The notes under the pieces: generated by a model
What the model saw: the letters and a program-made list of their open reading frames with translations, nothing else
Databases searched by the model: none
Told to the model about the DNA's origin: nothing
Assembly: GCF_900099765.1 (NCBI RefSeq)
Contig: NZ_FNDX01000012.1
Coordinates: 1 to 64,000, forward strand
DNA: 64,000 nucleotides
Direction: 5' to 3'
Source: Paenibacillus typhae
Lineage (GTDB): Bacteria > Bacillota > Bacilli > Paenibacillales > Paenibacillaceae
Shown: in pieces, positions 8,052 to 17,320 of the stretch
Layout: the number at the start of each line of letters is the position of its first letter
Position numbering within the stretch: the stretch's first letter is position 1
Made by a program: the position numbers and the translations under genes

Positions 8052-8933
8052 TTACAAGTAGCACATAATCGACTGCTCAATCCAATACATAAACCGTGAA
8101 GCCGGGCTCAGGCTCTCGTATGTCTTCATCCGCAGGTACATGTCCAGGCCGTCTGAAACGTCATGCCACAGGTCGGTGAACACAAAGTCGTATTGGCCTT
8201 GGGACATTTGCTGCTGTGCATATTCAAAAGCATCTGCCTGAATAACCTTGACCTTGTGCGCGTTACCGAACTGGGGCAGAATATACTGGCTGAACAGCCT
8301 GATCACATCCCCGTTGCTGTCCACAATCGTTACACTTTGCACGTCTTCTTTTTCCGACACCATGTAGGCGTAATACCCCATCCCGAGCCCGTACGTAAGC
8401 ACATTGCCGGCCGCTCCTGCGACAGCTTCCTTCATCGTCTCGATCTCATTCGGAGTAATCGTCATCCAGATCCGGTTATTCTCTAGCACCGCCGGAAAAC
8501 GGAATTCCGTCTCAAAAAAGCCGATCTGCGGTATCAGCCGTCCTTCAGGCGTGGTCATGATATCATTGCAGACAAAAGCCTCATAAGGCTTGTACTGTTC
8601 ATATTTCAATTCACTGCTGCCGATCGTGACCGCAGGTATTGTAATGTTCCTGAGGTAGGGATTAGCGTAATATTCCTGGACATCGAGCCTGTGCAGCATT
8701 TTGCTGAAGTATTGGTTGTACAGCTCCGTATCCTCAGCATTATCCACAATATCCAGCCCCAGCGCACCCGCAAAAAGAACACCGAATGCATACTCCGCAG
8801 ACACGCCGAGCCCGGTTATCTCATCTATATCTTCTTTGCTGATGTAATCCGGCTTGTTATTTAAATACTGGCTTAACAAGGCTAAGACTTGGTAGTTGTC
8901 CTCTTGAATTGGTTCTGTTGTATTGGATTCCAT
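8052..8933 (-). CDS. Methyltransferase/spermidine synthase-fold protein, function unknown
   Basis: 293 residues. The C-terminal half has a Rossmann-like nucleotide site: VLTYGLGMGYYAYMV, then SVTIVDSNGDVIRLF (acidic residue for the cofactor ribose), and FDFVFTDLW-like YDFVFTDLWHD. The order resembles spermidine synthases and related SAM-dependent enzymes. The N-terminal 130 residues match nothing I recognise. The substrate is unknown. An AAAGGGGATAT leader precedes the ATG. It lies 45 bases downstream of the GntR regulator on the same strand, so the two may share a transcript. Confidence 0.6.
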   Translation of the reverse strand: MESNTTEPIQEDNYQVLALLSQYLNNKPDYISKEDIDEITGLGVSAEYAFGVLFAGALGLDIVDNAEDTELYNQYFSKMLHRLDVQEYYANPYLRNITIPAVTIGSSELKYEQYKPYEAFVCNDIMTTPEGRLIPQIGFFETEFRFPAVLENNRIWMTITPNEIETMKEAVAGAAGNVLTYGLGMGYYAYMVSEKEDVQSVTIVDSNGDVIRLFSQYILPQFGNAHKVKVIQADAFEYAQQQMSQGQYDFVFTDLWHDVSDGLDMYLRMKTYESLSPASRFMYWIEQSIMCYL

Positions 8934-8977
8934 GATATCCCCTTTACCGTTCTGATCGTTACGCGAAAATATGCGGC

Positions 8978-9649
8978 TTATGCGTCCAATCCCTGCCCGC
9001 CGAGCCGGCGCTTGAAGCTTTCCTGCCAGTTCCGTTCAATGCCCGCTGCCGCAGCCGTGAAATCACCTGTCCGCAGGGCGCTGATAATCTGCTGATGCTC
9101 TTCAACCGACTGCCCGGCACCAGTGAAGCCGTTGAAGTAGGTTAATTCATAGCGGCGCAGCTTTTTTTTGAGCCCGTCCAGTACGCTGATCAGCTCCTCA
9201 TTAGCCGACAGGCTGATCAGCACCTGATGAAATAACGTATCCAGACGCTGGGCTTCCAGTGCATTCCGGGTGTTCAGCGCTTGCTCCAGCTGCTCATTAT
9301 ATTGTTCCATTTCCCGGATATGCGCAGAATTGATATGGTCCTTGGCGAAGGAGACAGCCAGTTTTTCCAGTGAGATGATCATCGGATATAAACGATAAGC
9401 CTGATTAACATCCACGGGTGCGACCTGGGTCCAGCTGTTGGCCTTGCTCTGAATCATGCCTTCTTCTTCGAGCCGGAGCAGTGCCTCACGAATCGGAGTC
9501 CGGCTTGCTCCCAGGGCTTCCGCCAACTCCTGGTCCTTGAGCTTGTCGCCCGGCTTCAGCACCCCGTTAATAATCCATTCCTGTATCTGAAGGTACACCT
9601 GCTCACGGATGGATGAGCGTTTGACCTTGGCTGTATCTTGCGGCAGCAA
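8978..9649 (-). CDS. GntR-family regulator (FCD subgroup)
   Basis: Likely regulator of the divergent diaminopropionate lyase operon. The protein has 223 residues: a winged helix (GDKLKDQELAEALGASRTPI, then REALLRLEEEGMI) followed by an all-helical FCD ligand domain with the metal-type His in LFHQVL and EHQQII. The start is set at TTG 9649 because a perfect GAAGGAGG lies 7 bases upstream; the ATG at 9679 would place that RBS inside the coding sequence. Two direct-repeat sites lie in the divergent promoter region. Confidence 0.85.
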   Translation of the reverse strand: MLPQDTAKVKRSSIREQVYLQIQEWIINGVLKPGDKLKDQELAEALGASRTPIREALLRLEEEGMIQSKANSWTQVAPVDVNQAYRLYPMIISLEKLAVSFAKDHINSAHIREMEQYNEQLEQALNTRNALEAQRLDTLFHQVLISLSANEELISVLDGLKKKLRRYELTYFNGFTGAGQSVEEHQQIISALRTGDFTAAAAGIERNWQESFKRRLGGQGLDA

Positions 9650-9683
9650 TAAAAAACCTCCTTCATGACAAATACACACAGGA

Positions 9684-9753
9684 GTAATATATCACATACA
9701 ATTTTCGATTGACAGTAAGGAGAAGATCTAATTAACATGTAATATATCACATA
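9684..9753. promoter_or_regulatory. Pair of direct-repeat operator sites for the GntR regulator
   Basis: GTAATATATCACATA occurs exactly at 9684-9698 and again at 9739-9753. The copies are 55 bases apart, about five helical turns. Each contains the near-palindrome GTAATATATCAC. Both lie between the divergent GntR and lyase genes, a natural place for autoregulated GntR binding. Confidence 0.6.
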
Positions 9754-9851
9754 TCAATTTGAAGACTGCAATCATCAGCATAAGTTGGAATCATGCAAGC
9801 CGGATTCATCAATATAGAATAAGGACCATATTTTTGTAGGGAGGGATGCAG

Positions 9852-11099
9852 GTGAATAAAGCTGGTGAACTGAAATATGTGGTTAATGAGCAGGCCCGGA
9901 AGCAGGAGGTGGAGGAGGATACAGTCGCTTTTTTAGACAGGGAGACGGTAAAAAGGGTGAGGGCGTTCCACCAGAGCTTTCCGCAATATGAGGTAACGCC
10001 GCTGCAAAGTCTGAATAAGCTGGCCGGGAAACTCGGAGTAAATAAAATCTGGGTTAAAGACGAGTCCTTCCGGTTTGGACTTAATGCATTTAAGGTACTC
10101 GGAGGCTCCTACGCAGCCGGAAGGGTTCTGGCGGAAAAGCTTGGTAGGGAAACGGCGCAGCTGACTTTCGGTGAACTGAACACGGATGAGGTTAGAGCGC
10201 AGCTTGGCGGGCTCACTTTTGTAACGGCGACAGACGGAAATCATGGCAGAGGCATTGCCTGGACGGCACAGCAGCTGGGCCAGAAATCGGTTGTGTTCAT
10301 GCCTGGAGGCTCCTCGGAAACCCGGCTTAACAATATCATAAAAGAAGGCGCGGACGCCTCGATCACTAATTTGAACTATGACGATGCGGTAAGATGGGCG
10401 GGCACCTATGCCGCTGAGAATAACGGCACACTGGTGCAGGACAGTGCCTGGGAAGGTTATGAACAAATTCCCGTCTGGATTATGCAGGGCTACTGCACGC
10501 TGATCGACGAGGCGCTGGAACAGATCAGGGCGGAAGGGGAGGAGGCTCCGACGCATGTGTTTTTGCAGGCAGGGGTAGGGTCTTTTGCAGCAAGCATGCT
10601 TGGTTATCTGCTGATGCAGTTTGGTGCAGACAGGCCGGTAACCGTCATTGTTGAGCCGGAGGAGGCGGCCTGCATTTACAGGTCAGCGGCGGCAGGTGAC
10701 GGCAAACCGCATGCTGTAGAAGGGGAAATGCCTACAATCATGGCAGGACTGGCCTGCGGGGAACCGAGCACGGTGGCGTGGCCGCTTTTGCGTGACTATG
10801 CGGATTTGTACATATCCTGTCCGGATTATACCGCCGCGAGAGGAATGAGAATCCTCGGTAATCCCCTGGAAGGTGACCCCAAAGTGATCTCGGGCGAATC
10901 CGGGGCAGTCGGGCTGGGCGTATTAAGCTCAATTCTGGCACGCGGAGATCAGCATGAGCTGGCTGAAAGGCTAAAGCTTGACCAGGACGCCAAAATACTT
11001 CTGATTAGCACAGAGGGTGATACCGATCCTGATAGCTACAGGGATATTGTCTGGAATGGCGTTTTTTCGGGCTGGCGGGAAGGGGAGAAACATGGATAA
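9852..11099 (+). CDS. dpaL: 2,3-diaminopropionate ammonia-lyase
   Basis: A PLP enzyme that converts 2,3-diaminopropionate to pyruvate and two ammonia; cytoplasmic. The length of 415 residues fits the DpaL/YgeX group. The PLP lysine lies in FGLNAFKVLGGSYA; TDGNHGRGIAWTAQQLG is the Asn/Gly loop, and the glycine-rich LQAGVGSFAASML binds the cofactor phosphate. The start is taken as GTG 9852, because AGGGAGGG ends 6 bases before it and would abut the ATG at 9846. The gene overlaps the M20 hydrolase by 8 bases, so the two are translationally coupled. GntR control is likely. Confidence 0.88.
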   Translation: MNKAGELKYVVNEQARKQEVEEDTVAFLDRETVKRVRAFHQSFPQYEVTPLQSLNKLAGKLGVNKIWVKDESFRFGLNAFKVLGGSYAAGRVLAEKLGRETAQLTFGELNTDEVRAQLGGLTFVTATDGNHGRGIAWTAQQLGQKSVVFMPGGSSETRLNNIIKEGADASITNLNYDDAVRWAGTYAAENNGTLVQDSAWEGYEQIPVWIMQGYCTLIDEALEQIRAEGEEAPTHVFLQAGVGSFAASMLGYLLMQFGADRPVTVIVEPEEAACIYRSAAAGDGKPHAVEGEMPTIMAGLACGEPSTVAWPLLRDYADLYISCPDYTAARGMRILGNPLEGDPKVISGESGAVGLGVLSSILARGDQHELAERLKLDQDAKILLISTEGDTDPDSYRDIVWNGVFSGWREGEKHG

Positions 11100-12297
11100 G
11101 GACAGGGATATAGATGAGGCTGCGGCGATGAATACGGATGTATCAGACTTTGAGCAGCAGCTTACCGCCTGGAGACATGATCTGCACAGGCGCCCCGAAA
11201 CTGCGTTTGAGGAGAAGGACACCTCCAATTATATCGCCGCTGTGCTGACGGAAATGGGCCTGGAGGTACATAGAGGCATCGGCGGGACAGGAGTTATAGC
11301 CAGTCTGACAGCGGGGAACGGGCCAGGGGTTATCGGCATCCGTGCCGATATGGATGCTCTTAACCTGACTGAAGAAGCACAGCACGCTTATTCTTCACTG
11401 AATCCCGGCAAGATGCACGCCTGCGGTCATGATGGCCATATGGCAATGGTAATGGGTGCAGCCAGGCTGTTAACTCAGCGTCAACATTTTAACGGCACGG
11501 TCCGTTTTATCTTTCAGCCTGCCGAGGAGCCGGGAAAAGGGGCGCTGGCCATGCTCCGGGACGGGCTGCTCGAACGTTTTCCGGTAGATGAAATCTATGG
11601 CCTGCATAATATGCCCGGTATGCCGGCAGGTTCATTTGCTACCCGCAGCGGCGGTATAATGGCCAGTGAGGACAATTTTGTGATCAGGATCAAGGGTCAG
11701 GGTGCGCATGCGGCACGTCCGCATACGAGCAAGGACCCGCTGGTTATTGCCTCTGAAATCATTATCGCTCTGCAGACCATCATCTCGCGTAATCTCGAGC
11801 CGGGTGTGCCTGCTGTGATCTCCTGCACGGAGCTCCATACAGACGGAATCCGCAATGCGATCCCGACCCGCGTTGAAATCAAAGGAGATACCCGGAGCTA
11901 TACGCCTGAGGTGCAGCTGCTGCTGGAGGAACGGATGCGGACGATCAGCACGGCCATCTGCGGAATGAACGGGGCGGAATGCACGTTTGAATATACCCAT
12001 GAGTTTGCACCTACTGTTAACCGGGCGGAGTGCGTCGAATGGGCTGTAAAAGCAGCGCGTAACGTCGCCGGTGATAACTGTGTTGACCGGAATGTGCGGA
12101 CGATGATGATCTCCGAGGACTTTGGCGTTTTTCTGCAGCATATTCCGGGCTGCTTTGCATTTATCGGCAATGGCGACGATGCTGAAGGTTCGGGCAATAT
12201 TCCGCTGCATAGCTCCGGCTATGATTTTAACGACCGGATCTTGAAGCGGGGTGCGGAATATTTTGCCGAGCTGATCCGGATCAGGCTGCCGGGATAA
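11092..12297 (+). CDS. M20D-family amidohydrolase/aminoacylase
   Basis: A zinc amidohydrolase expected to remove acyl groups from N-acylated amino acids or related amides. It has 401 residues. Metal ligands and catalytic residues are visible: RADMDAL, MHACGHDGHMAM, QPAEEPGKGA, and a C-terminal ISEDFGVF with a late His (LHSSGYDFND). The start at ATG 11092 has AAGGGGAG just upstream and overlaps the lyase stop. The same lyase plus M20 hydrolase pairing occurs in the E. coli ygeX-ygeY region, so the pair may release and then degrade a conjugated diaminopropionate. That role is inferred. Confidence 0.85.
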   Translation: MDKDRDIDEAAAMNTDVSDFEQQLTAWRHDLHRRPETAFEEKDTSNYIAAVLTEMGLEVHRGIGGTGVIASLTAGNGPGVIGIRADMDALNLTEEAQHAYSSLNPGKMHACGHDGHMAMVMGAARLLTQRQHFNGTVRFIFQPAEEPGKGALAMLRDGLLERFPVDEIYGLHNMPGMPAGSFATRSGGIMASEDNFVIRIKGQGAHAARPHTSKDPLVIASEIIIALQTIISRNLEPGVPAVISCTELHTDGIRNAIPTRVEIKGDTRSYTPEVQLLLEERMRTISTAICGMNGAECTFEYTHEFAPTVNRAECVEWAVKAARNVAGDNCVDRNVRTMMISEDFGVFLQHIPGCFAFIGNGDDAEGSGNIPLHSSGYDFNDRILKRGAEYFAELIRIRLPG

Positions 12298-12417
12298 TCT
12301 ATATCTGCCGTGAAGGGAGTCTGCCGTGATAACCCGTAAAAGCATACACTGCGCTAAACAGCCAATTGTACACCGGCAGCGGCGGGCTGCTCTGATTAGT
12401 TGTAGTCCTGTTGGAAG

Positions 12418-12455
12418 ATAAACCTTGAACGGCGTTCGCCTTCAAGGTTTTTTGT
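12418..12455 (+). terminator. Terminator of the dpaL operon
   Basis: AACCTTGAA and TTCAAGGTT flank an inner GGCG/CGCC stem and are followed by a T-rich tail. It lies about 120 bases past the M20 stop. Confidence 0.85.
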
Positions 12456-12619
12456 TTTGGGGGAAGTGGTGTAGTCAGGTAGATTAACATCCGTTTAAAT
12501 AGTGAAAGCAGGCAGCTAGATGGCAGGTAACAGATATTACGCAGTTGAGCAGGCAGCGGATAGGTTGGCGGATAGCAGTGATGACGGCGGAAGGACTGTT
12601 GGAGGATAGGAGCAGGCGC

Positions 12620-12804
12620 TAACGGATAGAGGTGACCTTATTTTCATTATAGAGGGCATTCAGGCGGGTTAACGGACCGGGATGCTCTTAATATCCATAA
12701 AATGAAGGCCGGGCAGGCCATTTCCGCAAAATAAGAGCGCTGGTGTCCGTTAGCCAGGTCAAGTGCGCGGGATTTTGCCTAAATAAGGTCATCTGAGTCC
12801 GTTA
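12620..12804. repeat. Nested inverted array of a 24-bp repeat (four copies)
   Basis: Four 24-base units begin with TAACGGA and end near CTTATTT: forward at 12620-12643 and 12670-12693, reverse at 12729-12752 and 12781-12804. The outer pair agrees at 20 of 24 bases and the inner pair at 16 of 24. The array could fold into one long cruciform or RNA hairpin. It fills most of the 600-base gap between the dpaL terminator and the HTTM gene. No coding potential is seen here. Confidence 0.75.
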
Positions 12805-12897
12805 CAGCCGGCTGCGGCTGTAGTTCTAGCTGTTTGCCGGGCGGGTAATCGGTTAATGATTGAGTAAAACCAAAGACAGGTGCAAGGGGGCTATGCG

Positions 12898-14841
12898 ATG
12901 TTGAATAAGATCAAAGAGAAGCTGTATGACCGGATGGAGCCGGCTTTTCCGCTGGCATTGTTCCGGATCGGGTTCTCGCTTGTATTAATACTTGAATTGC
13001 TGCAGATGATGACGCTCAGGGATCTGATTTTTCAAAAAGACAGCCTGGCTGCAACCGTGCCGCCCTTCCTGACCACATTGTTTGTGTTATGGATAATAGC
13101 GCTGGTCCTGTTGTTCATCGGATACCTGACCCGCCCCGCTGCCATTGTCAACTATGTGATCAGCGTGTATCTGCTGGGCTTTGTTGTAGTGAATGAAGCG
13201 AACAACTGGCAGGTGGATTCGCTGTTTCTGACAGGGGCATTTCTGCTGATGTTCATGCCTGTGTCAGCGTGCGTGTCGGTAGAAAGTCTAATGGAACGCC
13301 GCCGCCAGGCCAGAGTCCGCGTCCGGAAGCTGCCACGGCCCCAAGCCAGATTTATTCATACCGCATTCCTGATTCTGCTGATCGGACTGTTCTATCTGGA
13401 TTCAATGTTCTATAAGCTTTCTTCGGATATGTATCTTTCGGGGCTGGGCTTATGGGCTCCTGCCTCCCTGCCCTTTACGACTTACTATGATGTCTCCTGG
13501 CTGATTGATCATGAATGGCTGGTGCGCATCCTTGGCTATTCTCTGCTTCTCTATGAAGGCGTGTATATCTTCCTGGTGTGGTTCAGGCCGCTCCGGGTAT
13601 GGATGAGTCTTGCCGGAATACTCTTGCATGCCGGGGTGCTGATTGTCTTCCCGATTCCGGTAATGAGCCTGCTCGTGATTACGATTCATCTGGCCATTAT
13701 TCCGGAGAGTGCCTACCGTAAGCTGTATGACCGGTGGATTGCAGCGAAGCATAAACGGCTGACGGTCTATTATGACCGGCTCTGCCCGCTGTGCCGCCAG
13801 ACGGTAGGGATTCTCTCGGCACTGGATTTCCGCAAAGCAATTGAGTGGAAGGCGCTGCAGGATTTTGCAGCTGAGGAAAAGCTGCTGGCTGATATTCCGG
13901 AGGAGGATCTGCTGCATGACATTTATGCTGTGGAAAAGGGAGAGAAGCTGCATAAAGGAGTGGATACCTACGCTGCGGTTCTGCGGTCGATGGGCTGGGC
14001 TTATCCGGCCGGTCTGCTGCTTGGCCTGCCGCCGTTCCATGGTATAGCGGCAGCCATTTATGGCAAGGTGGCAGCCAAACGCAAACGGGAGGGCGGCTGC
14101 ACAGACAGCACCTGCGGCATCGGAATTGTGGCTCCGCCGGAGAAGGCGGCGACTCCATTCAGCGGGAAGTTCTGGCCGGCCGGAACGTTCCTGCTGCTGT
14201 GGGCGGTCTCGTTTGTAGTCATTTCCTTTGGAACACCGGCCTACGCGAAATATCTCACCGGCGAGAACAGCAGCCTGACGGCTGCGCTCAGGGACACAGC
14301 CGCTGTCTACAAGCGGATAACCTATCCCGTGCTTGGCTGGACCAACCATGGTGTTTATACGGAGTCACATTATGAGGAGTATGCGTTCCAGACCCGGCTA
14401 GTTTATATAGACGGGGATTCATCCGTGCCGTTGCCAATTATGGACGATAACGGCTTTTCCCGGGGTTACAAGGTTGGCCGGCAGTGGGATAACTGGGCCT
14501 ATGCCACGGTAAAACCCGATATTCCATACAAGCAGGCCAAGAACAGTATGCTGGATTACGCCGCCTTCTGGGCAGAGGATAGCGGGACTGATCTGCACTC
14601 AGGAAACGGGCATATTGAAATCCAGCGGAAGCCGATTGACGTGTCGATGGATGACTTCCGTCCCGGACTGCTGCAGGACAATATGGACCAGCCGTGGAGC
14701 CGGATCGGCGAAATTACAGCCAGCGGCGGCAGCCTGCAGCTTGTAATGGACAGCTCCGGGGGCAGCGTAGATCAGGGGACCTGGGGTGAGGCTGTGAACA
14801 CAGCGGTAAATGCTACAGCAGCGGCTGCATCGGTTCAATAA
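12898..14841 (+). CDS. HTTM membrane protein fused to a DCC (DUF393) domain
   Basis: 647 residues. Residues 1-275 form a multi-helix membrane domain of the HTTM type (related to vitamin K-dependent gamma-carboxylase). Residues about 285-400 are a DCC thiol-disulfide domain with YYDRLCPLCRQTV (Cys296, Cys299). A further helix near 410-430 leads to a soluble C-terminal region of about 210 residues that I do not recognise. The substrate is unknown; a membrane-linked thiol redox role is inferred from the CxxC. The start is ATG 12898, with AAGGGGG 7 bases before it. A GTG at 12880 lies upstream of that RBS. Confidence 0.75.
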   Translation: MLNKIKEKLYDRMEPAFPLALFRIGFSLVLILELLQMMTLRDLIFQKDSLAATVPPFLTTLFVLWIIALVLLFIGYLTRPAAIVNYVISVYLLGFVVVNEANNWQVDSLFLTGAFLLMFMPVSACVSVESLMERRRQARVRVRKLPRPQARFIHTAFLILLIGLFYLDSMFYKLSSDMYLSGLGLWAPASLPFTTYYDVSWLIDHEWLVRILGYSLLLYEGVYIFLVWFRPLRVWMSLAGILLHAGVLIVFPIPVMSLLVITIHLAIIPESAYRKLYDRWIAAKHKRLTVYYDRLCPLCRQTVGILSALDFRKAIEWKALQDFAAEEKLLADIPEEDLLHDIYAVEKGEKLHKGVDTYAAVLRSMGWAYPAGLLLGLPPFHGIAAAIYGKVAAKRKREGGCTDSTCGIGIVAPPEKAATPFSGKFWPAGTFLLLWAVSFVVISFGTPAYAKYLTGENSSLTAALRDTAAVYKRITYPVLGWTNHGVYTESHYEEYAFQTRLVYIDGDSSVPLPIMDDNGFSRGYKVGRQWDNWAYATVKPDIPYKQAKNSMLDYAAFWAEDSGTDLHSGNGHIEIQRKPIDVSMDDFRPGLLQDNMDQPWSRIGEITASGGSLQLVMDSSGGSVDQGTWGEAVNTAVNATAAAASVQ

Positions 14842-14876
14842 CAGCTGATCATTAATGTAGTGTAACTTTTTGCGTC

Positions 14877-14932
14877 AAAAAAAGGGGTATCCCGGGCCGC
14901 CGGTTGACGGCTTGCGGGATACCCCTTTTTTA
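14877..14932. terminator. Bidirectional terminator
   Basis: A run of A, GGGGTATCCCG, a loop, CGGGATACCCC and a run of T lie between the convergent HTTM and GH27 genes. The last bases overlap the end of the GH27 stop codon. Confidence 0.9.
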
Positions 14933-16207
14933 TGCAAAGCTATACAATCTCACGCCATGCGGCGGTACGGTTGTCTGCAGTGTACCTGCGGCAAGCTCAG
15001 CCGCTTCACCGCTCCACAGCTCCGTACCGGCTGCTGCACTCAGGCCGATCTCTTCAAGGTCCAGCTCCACCTGCAGCGGGCTCTCACCGGTGTTGAATAC
15101 GGCGGCATAACGGGTGCCGTCATTATGTTCGGCAGTCCAGACGATGAGCTCGCCCCTGCAGAGCGCCTCTCTTGCGCCATAGCTCTCCTGCTGGATGCGC
15201 AGCACTTCGCGGTTGGTGAGCAATGACAGCGTCCACTCGTCATTGTCGCGCAGCTCGCCGCCAAAGATGAGCGGCGAGCGGAAAATGCTCCAGAGCGACA
15301 TCATCGTCAGCTGCTCGTCACGCGTGAACCGGGTCCAGCGGTCTGCGCCGCCGCCGTCCACGGAGCGGATGCCGATATGGCCGAGCGGCAGCATATCGCA
15401 GTCCGGCCAGCTGCCGGCCCCGGGTACGCCCTGCCATTTGCGGCAGCGGTCGAACATGTCCAGCAGCAGCGGCCACAGATCCCAGAAGTCATCCGTAACG
15501 CGCCACATGTTGGCGTGCTCTACGAAGAAGTCGGCGTATTCCACCGGAGCCGGGCCCGGTGACAGGCTTAGCACCATCGGCCTGCCGCTGCGCTCGATGG
15601 CCTTGGAGATCAGGGCAATCTCCGGCTGATGGGTATCGTACAGCCGGGAGGCTGCGATGTCATCCACCTTGACCAGATCGATGCCCCATTGTGCGTACAG
15701 CTGGAAGAGCGAATCATAATAAGCCTGCGCGCCTTCCTTGGAGGCATCCACTCCATACATATCCGTGTTCCATGGACAGATGGAGTTGGTATGGGCGATG
15801 TCGCGGGCTGTAGCGGTTGTGCCAAGCAGCGCCGTACCGGCATGGGCAGCCTGCCGCGGAATGCCGCGCATAATATGAATGCCGAATTTCAGCCCGAGGC
15901 TGTGTACGTAATCGGCAAGCGGCTTAAAGCCCTGGCCGTCAGCCGCCGAAGGGAAGCGGTTCTCGGCAGGCATCAGCCGTGAATATTCGTCCATGACCAG
16001 CGGAACAAACGGCCGGTATTGGGAGGAGTTGGCGTAAGGCTCATACCACTGGATATCAACCGTGATGTAGTTCCAGCCGTAGTCTTTAAGATGCTCCGCC
16101 ATATATTCTGCGTTGCCGCGGATTTCGGCTTCCGTTACGGCTGCGCCGTAGCAGTCCCAGCTGTTCCAGCCGAGCGGCGGAGTAGGTGCTGCAAGCTTAT
16201 GTGTCAT
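14930..16207 (-). CDS. Alpha-galactosidase-like glycoside hydrolase, GH27
   Basis: Expected to release alpha-linked galactose (or beta-L-arabinopyranose in some relatives) from oligosaccharides. 425 residues and no signal peptide, so cytoplasmic. The start APTPPLGWNSWDCYG is the family signature. The nucleophile Asp lies in IDLVKVDDI and the acid/base Asp in MWRVTDDFWD. A C-terminal beta domain follows from about 335. The RBS AAGGAGA precedes ATG 16207; an upstream ATG at 16273 lacks one. An AraC regulator ends 115 bases upstream on the same strand and probably controls it. Confidence 0.88.
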   Translation of the reverse strand: MTHKLAAPTPPLGWNSWDCYGAAVTEAEIRGNAEYMAEHLKDYGWNYITVDIQWYEPYANSSQYRPFVPLVMDEYSRLMPAENRFPSAADGQGFKPLADYVHSLGLKFGIHIMRGIPRQAAHAGTALLGTTATARDIAHTNSICPWNTDMYGVDASKEGAQAYYDSLFQLYAQWGIDLVKVDDIAASRLYDTHQPEIALISKAIERSGRPMVLSLSPGPAPVEYADFFVEHANMWRVTDDFWDLWPLLLDMFDRCRKWQGVPGAGSWPDCDMLPLGHIGIRSVDGGGADRWTRFTRDEQLTMMSLWSIFRSPLIFGGELRDNDEWTLSLLTNREVLRIQQESYGAREALCRGELIVWTAEHNDGTRYAAVFNTGESPLQVELDLEEIGLSAAAGTELWSGEAAELAAGTLQTTVPPHGVRLYSFA

Positions 16208-16322
16208 TGTAAATCTCCTTTGCTGATGGATTATTGCTCTTGTTAAGATCATCATAAGGTAGGAGATTCGCAATATCTATAGTAATCTTGCAAGCCGAAT
16301 AGCACTATATTGCGGTTTACGG

Positions 16323-17204
16323 TCAATCAAAGAACAGCCTGCGGTAGGTCAGACTCTCGCCTCCGCTGCGGAATTCGCCCGGCGTCAGCCCGGTCAGCCC
16401 CCGGAACGCCTTGATGAAATAGCTTCCGCTGGAATAACCGATCTGTCCCGCAATAGCTTCAATGCTGAGCCCGGTTCCCCGGAGCAGCTCCATGGCCTTT
16501 TCGGTGCGGACCCGGGTCAGGTAAGCGCCGGGAGTCAGTCCGGTGCTGGCCGAGAAACGGCGGATCAGATGGTATTTGGATAACGCCACATGCTCGGACA
16601 ACTGGTCGATACTGATCATTTGCGCATAGTGCTGCTCTATGTATTCAGCTGCCCGCCTTACGTTATCAGACCAGTTGTCTTTGTCCTGCATGCTGGTTAC
16701 CTGCATTCTGGCCAGCTCCGTCATGAACTGGTAGATGGAGGAGGAGGCGATCAGCGGATCGGAGATCCGGCCTGCCGCCGCATCGGCGACAATCAGCTTC
16801 AGCAGCCGGACGGGTGCAGAGTCTGCTGGCAGACGGGGAACCTCCCCGGCTTCACGCAAAAATTTGCGCCAGTGGGGCAGAATCAGCGCGGGGCGGAACA
16901 GCAGGAACAGGAACTCCCACGGCTCTGATGCCTCCGGGTCATAATAATAACGGTGGGGTCCGGGAATCTCTGCCAGAAAAGCCTGTCCGGCCGTGACCCG
17001 GTGGGTCCGGCTCCCGGATTCAAACACACCCTCTCCGGAGAGCGTGTACTGGAACAGTAGAAGCGGGCCATCGGTCCGTTCCAGTCCGTCCCAGCGGTAG
17101 GTCGGGGTAGTGATCGAATCACTGCCGGCGGCGTAGAGCACGCATAGGCTGAGCTCTTTATCTTCGGCGAACCGGAAGCCGTAGGTGCCTTTAGACATAT
17201 CCAT
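16323..17204 (-). CDS. AraC-family regulator, next to GH27
   Basis: 293 residues: an N-terminal cupin-type sugar-sensing domain (about 20-110) and two C-terminal helix-turn-helix motifs (ISIDQLSEHVALSKYHLIRR and IEAIAGQIGYSSGSYFIKAF, then TPGEFR). It is a probable activator of the GH27 gene directly downstream. GAGGAGG lies 11 bases before the ATG. Confidence 0.88.
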   Translation of the reverse strand: MDMSKGTYGFRFAEDKELSLCVLYAAGSDSITTPTYRWDGLERTDGPLLLFQYTLSGEGVFESGSRTHRVTAGQAFLAEIPGPHRYYYDPEASEPWEFLFLLFRPALILPHWRKFLREAGEVPRLPADSAPVRLLKLIVADAAAGRISDPLIASSSIYQFMTELARMQVTSMQDKDNWSDNVRRAAEYIEQHYAQMISIDQLSEHVALSKYHLIRRFSASTGLTPGAYLTRVRTEKAMELLRGTGLSIEAIAGQIGYSSGSYFIKAFRGLTGLTPGEFRSGGESLTYRRLFFD

Positions 17205-17263
17205 AGCTAGGCTGGCCTCCTCATTAAAATAATATTCACTTGTAACTGTATCACACGCATATG

Positions 17264-17308
17264 CAAAAAACAGCGCCGCTCCCGCAAGCAGGAGCAGCGC
17301 TGTTTTAA
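17264..17308 (-). terminator. Terminator of the P-type ATPase gene
   Basis: On the reverse strand, AAAACAGCGC, an inner GCTCCTGC/GCGGGAGC stem, then GCGCTGTTTTTT. It lies 13 bases past the stop codon at 17321. Confidence 0.85.
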
Positions 17309-17320
17309 TCTTTCTGTGTA

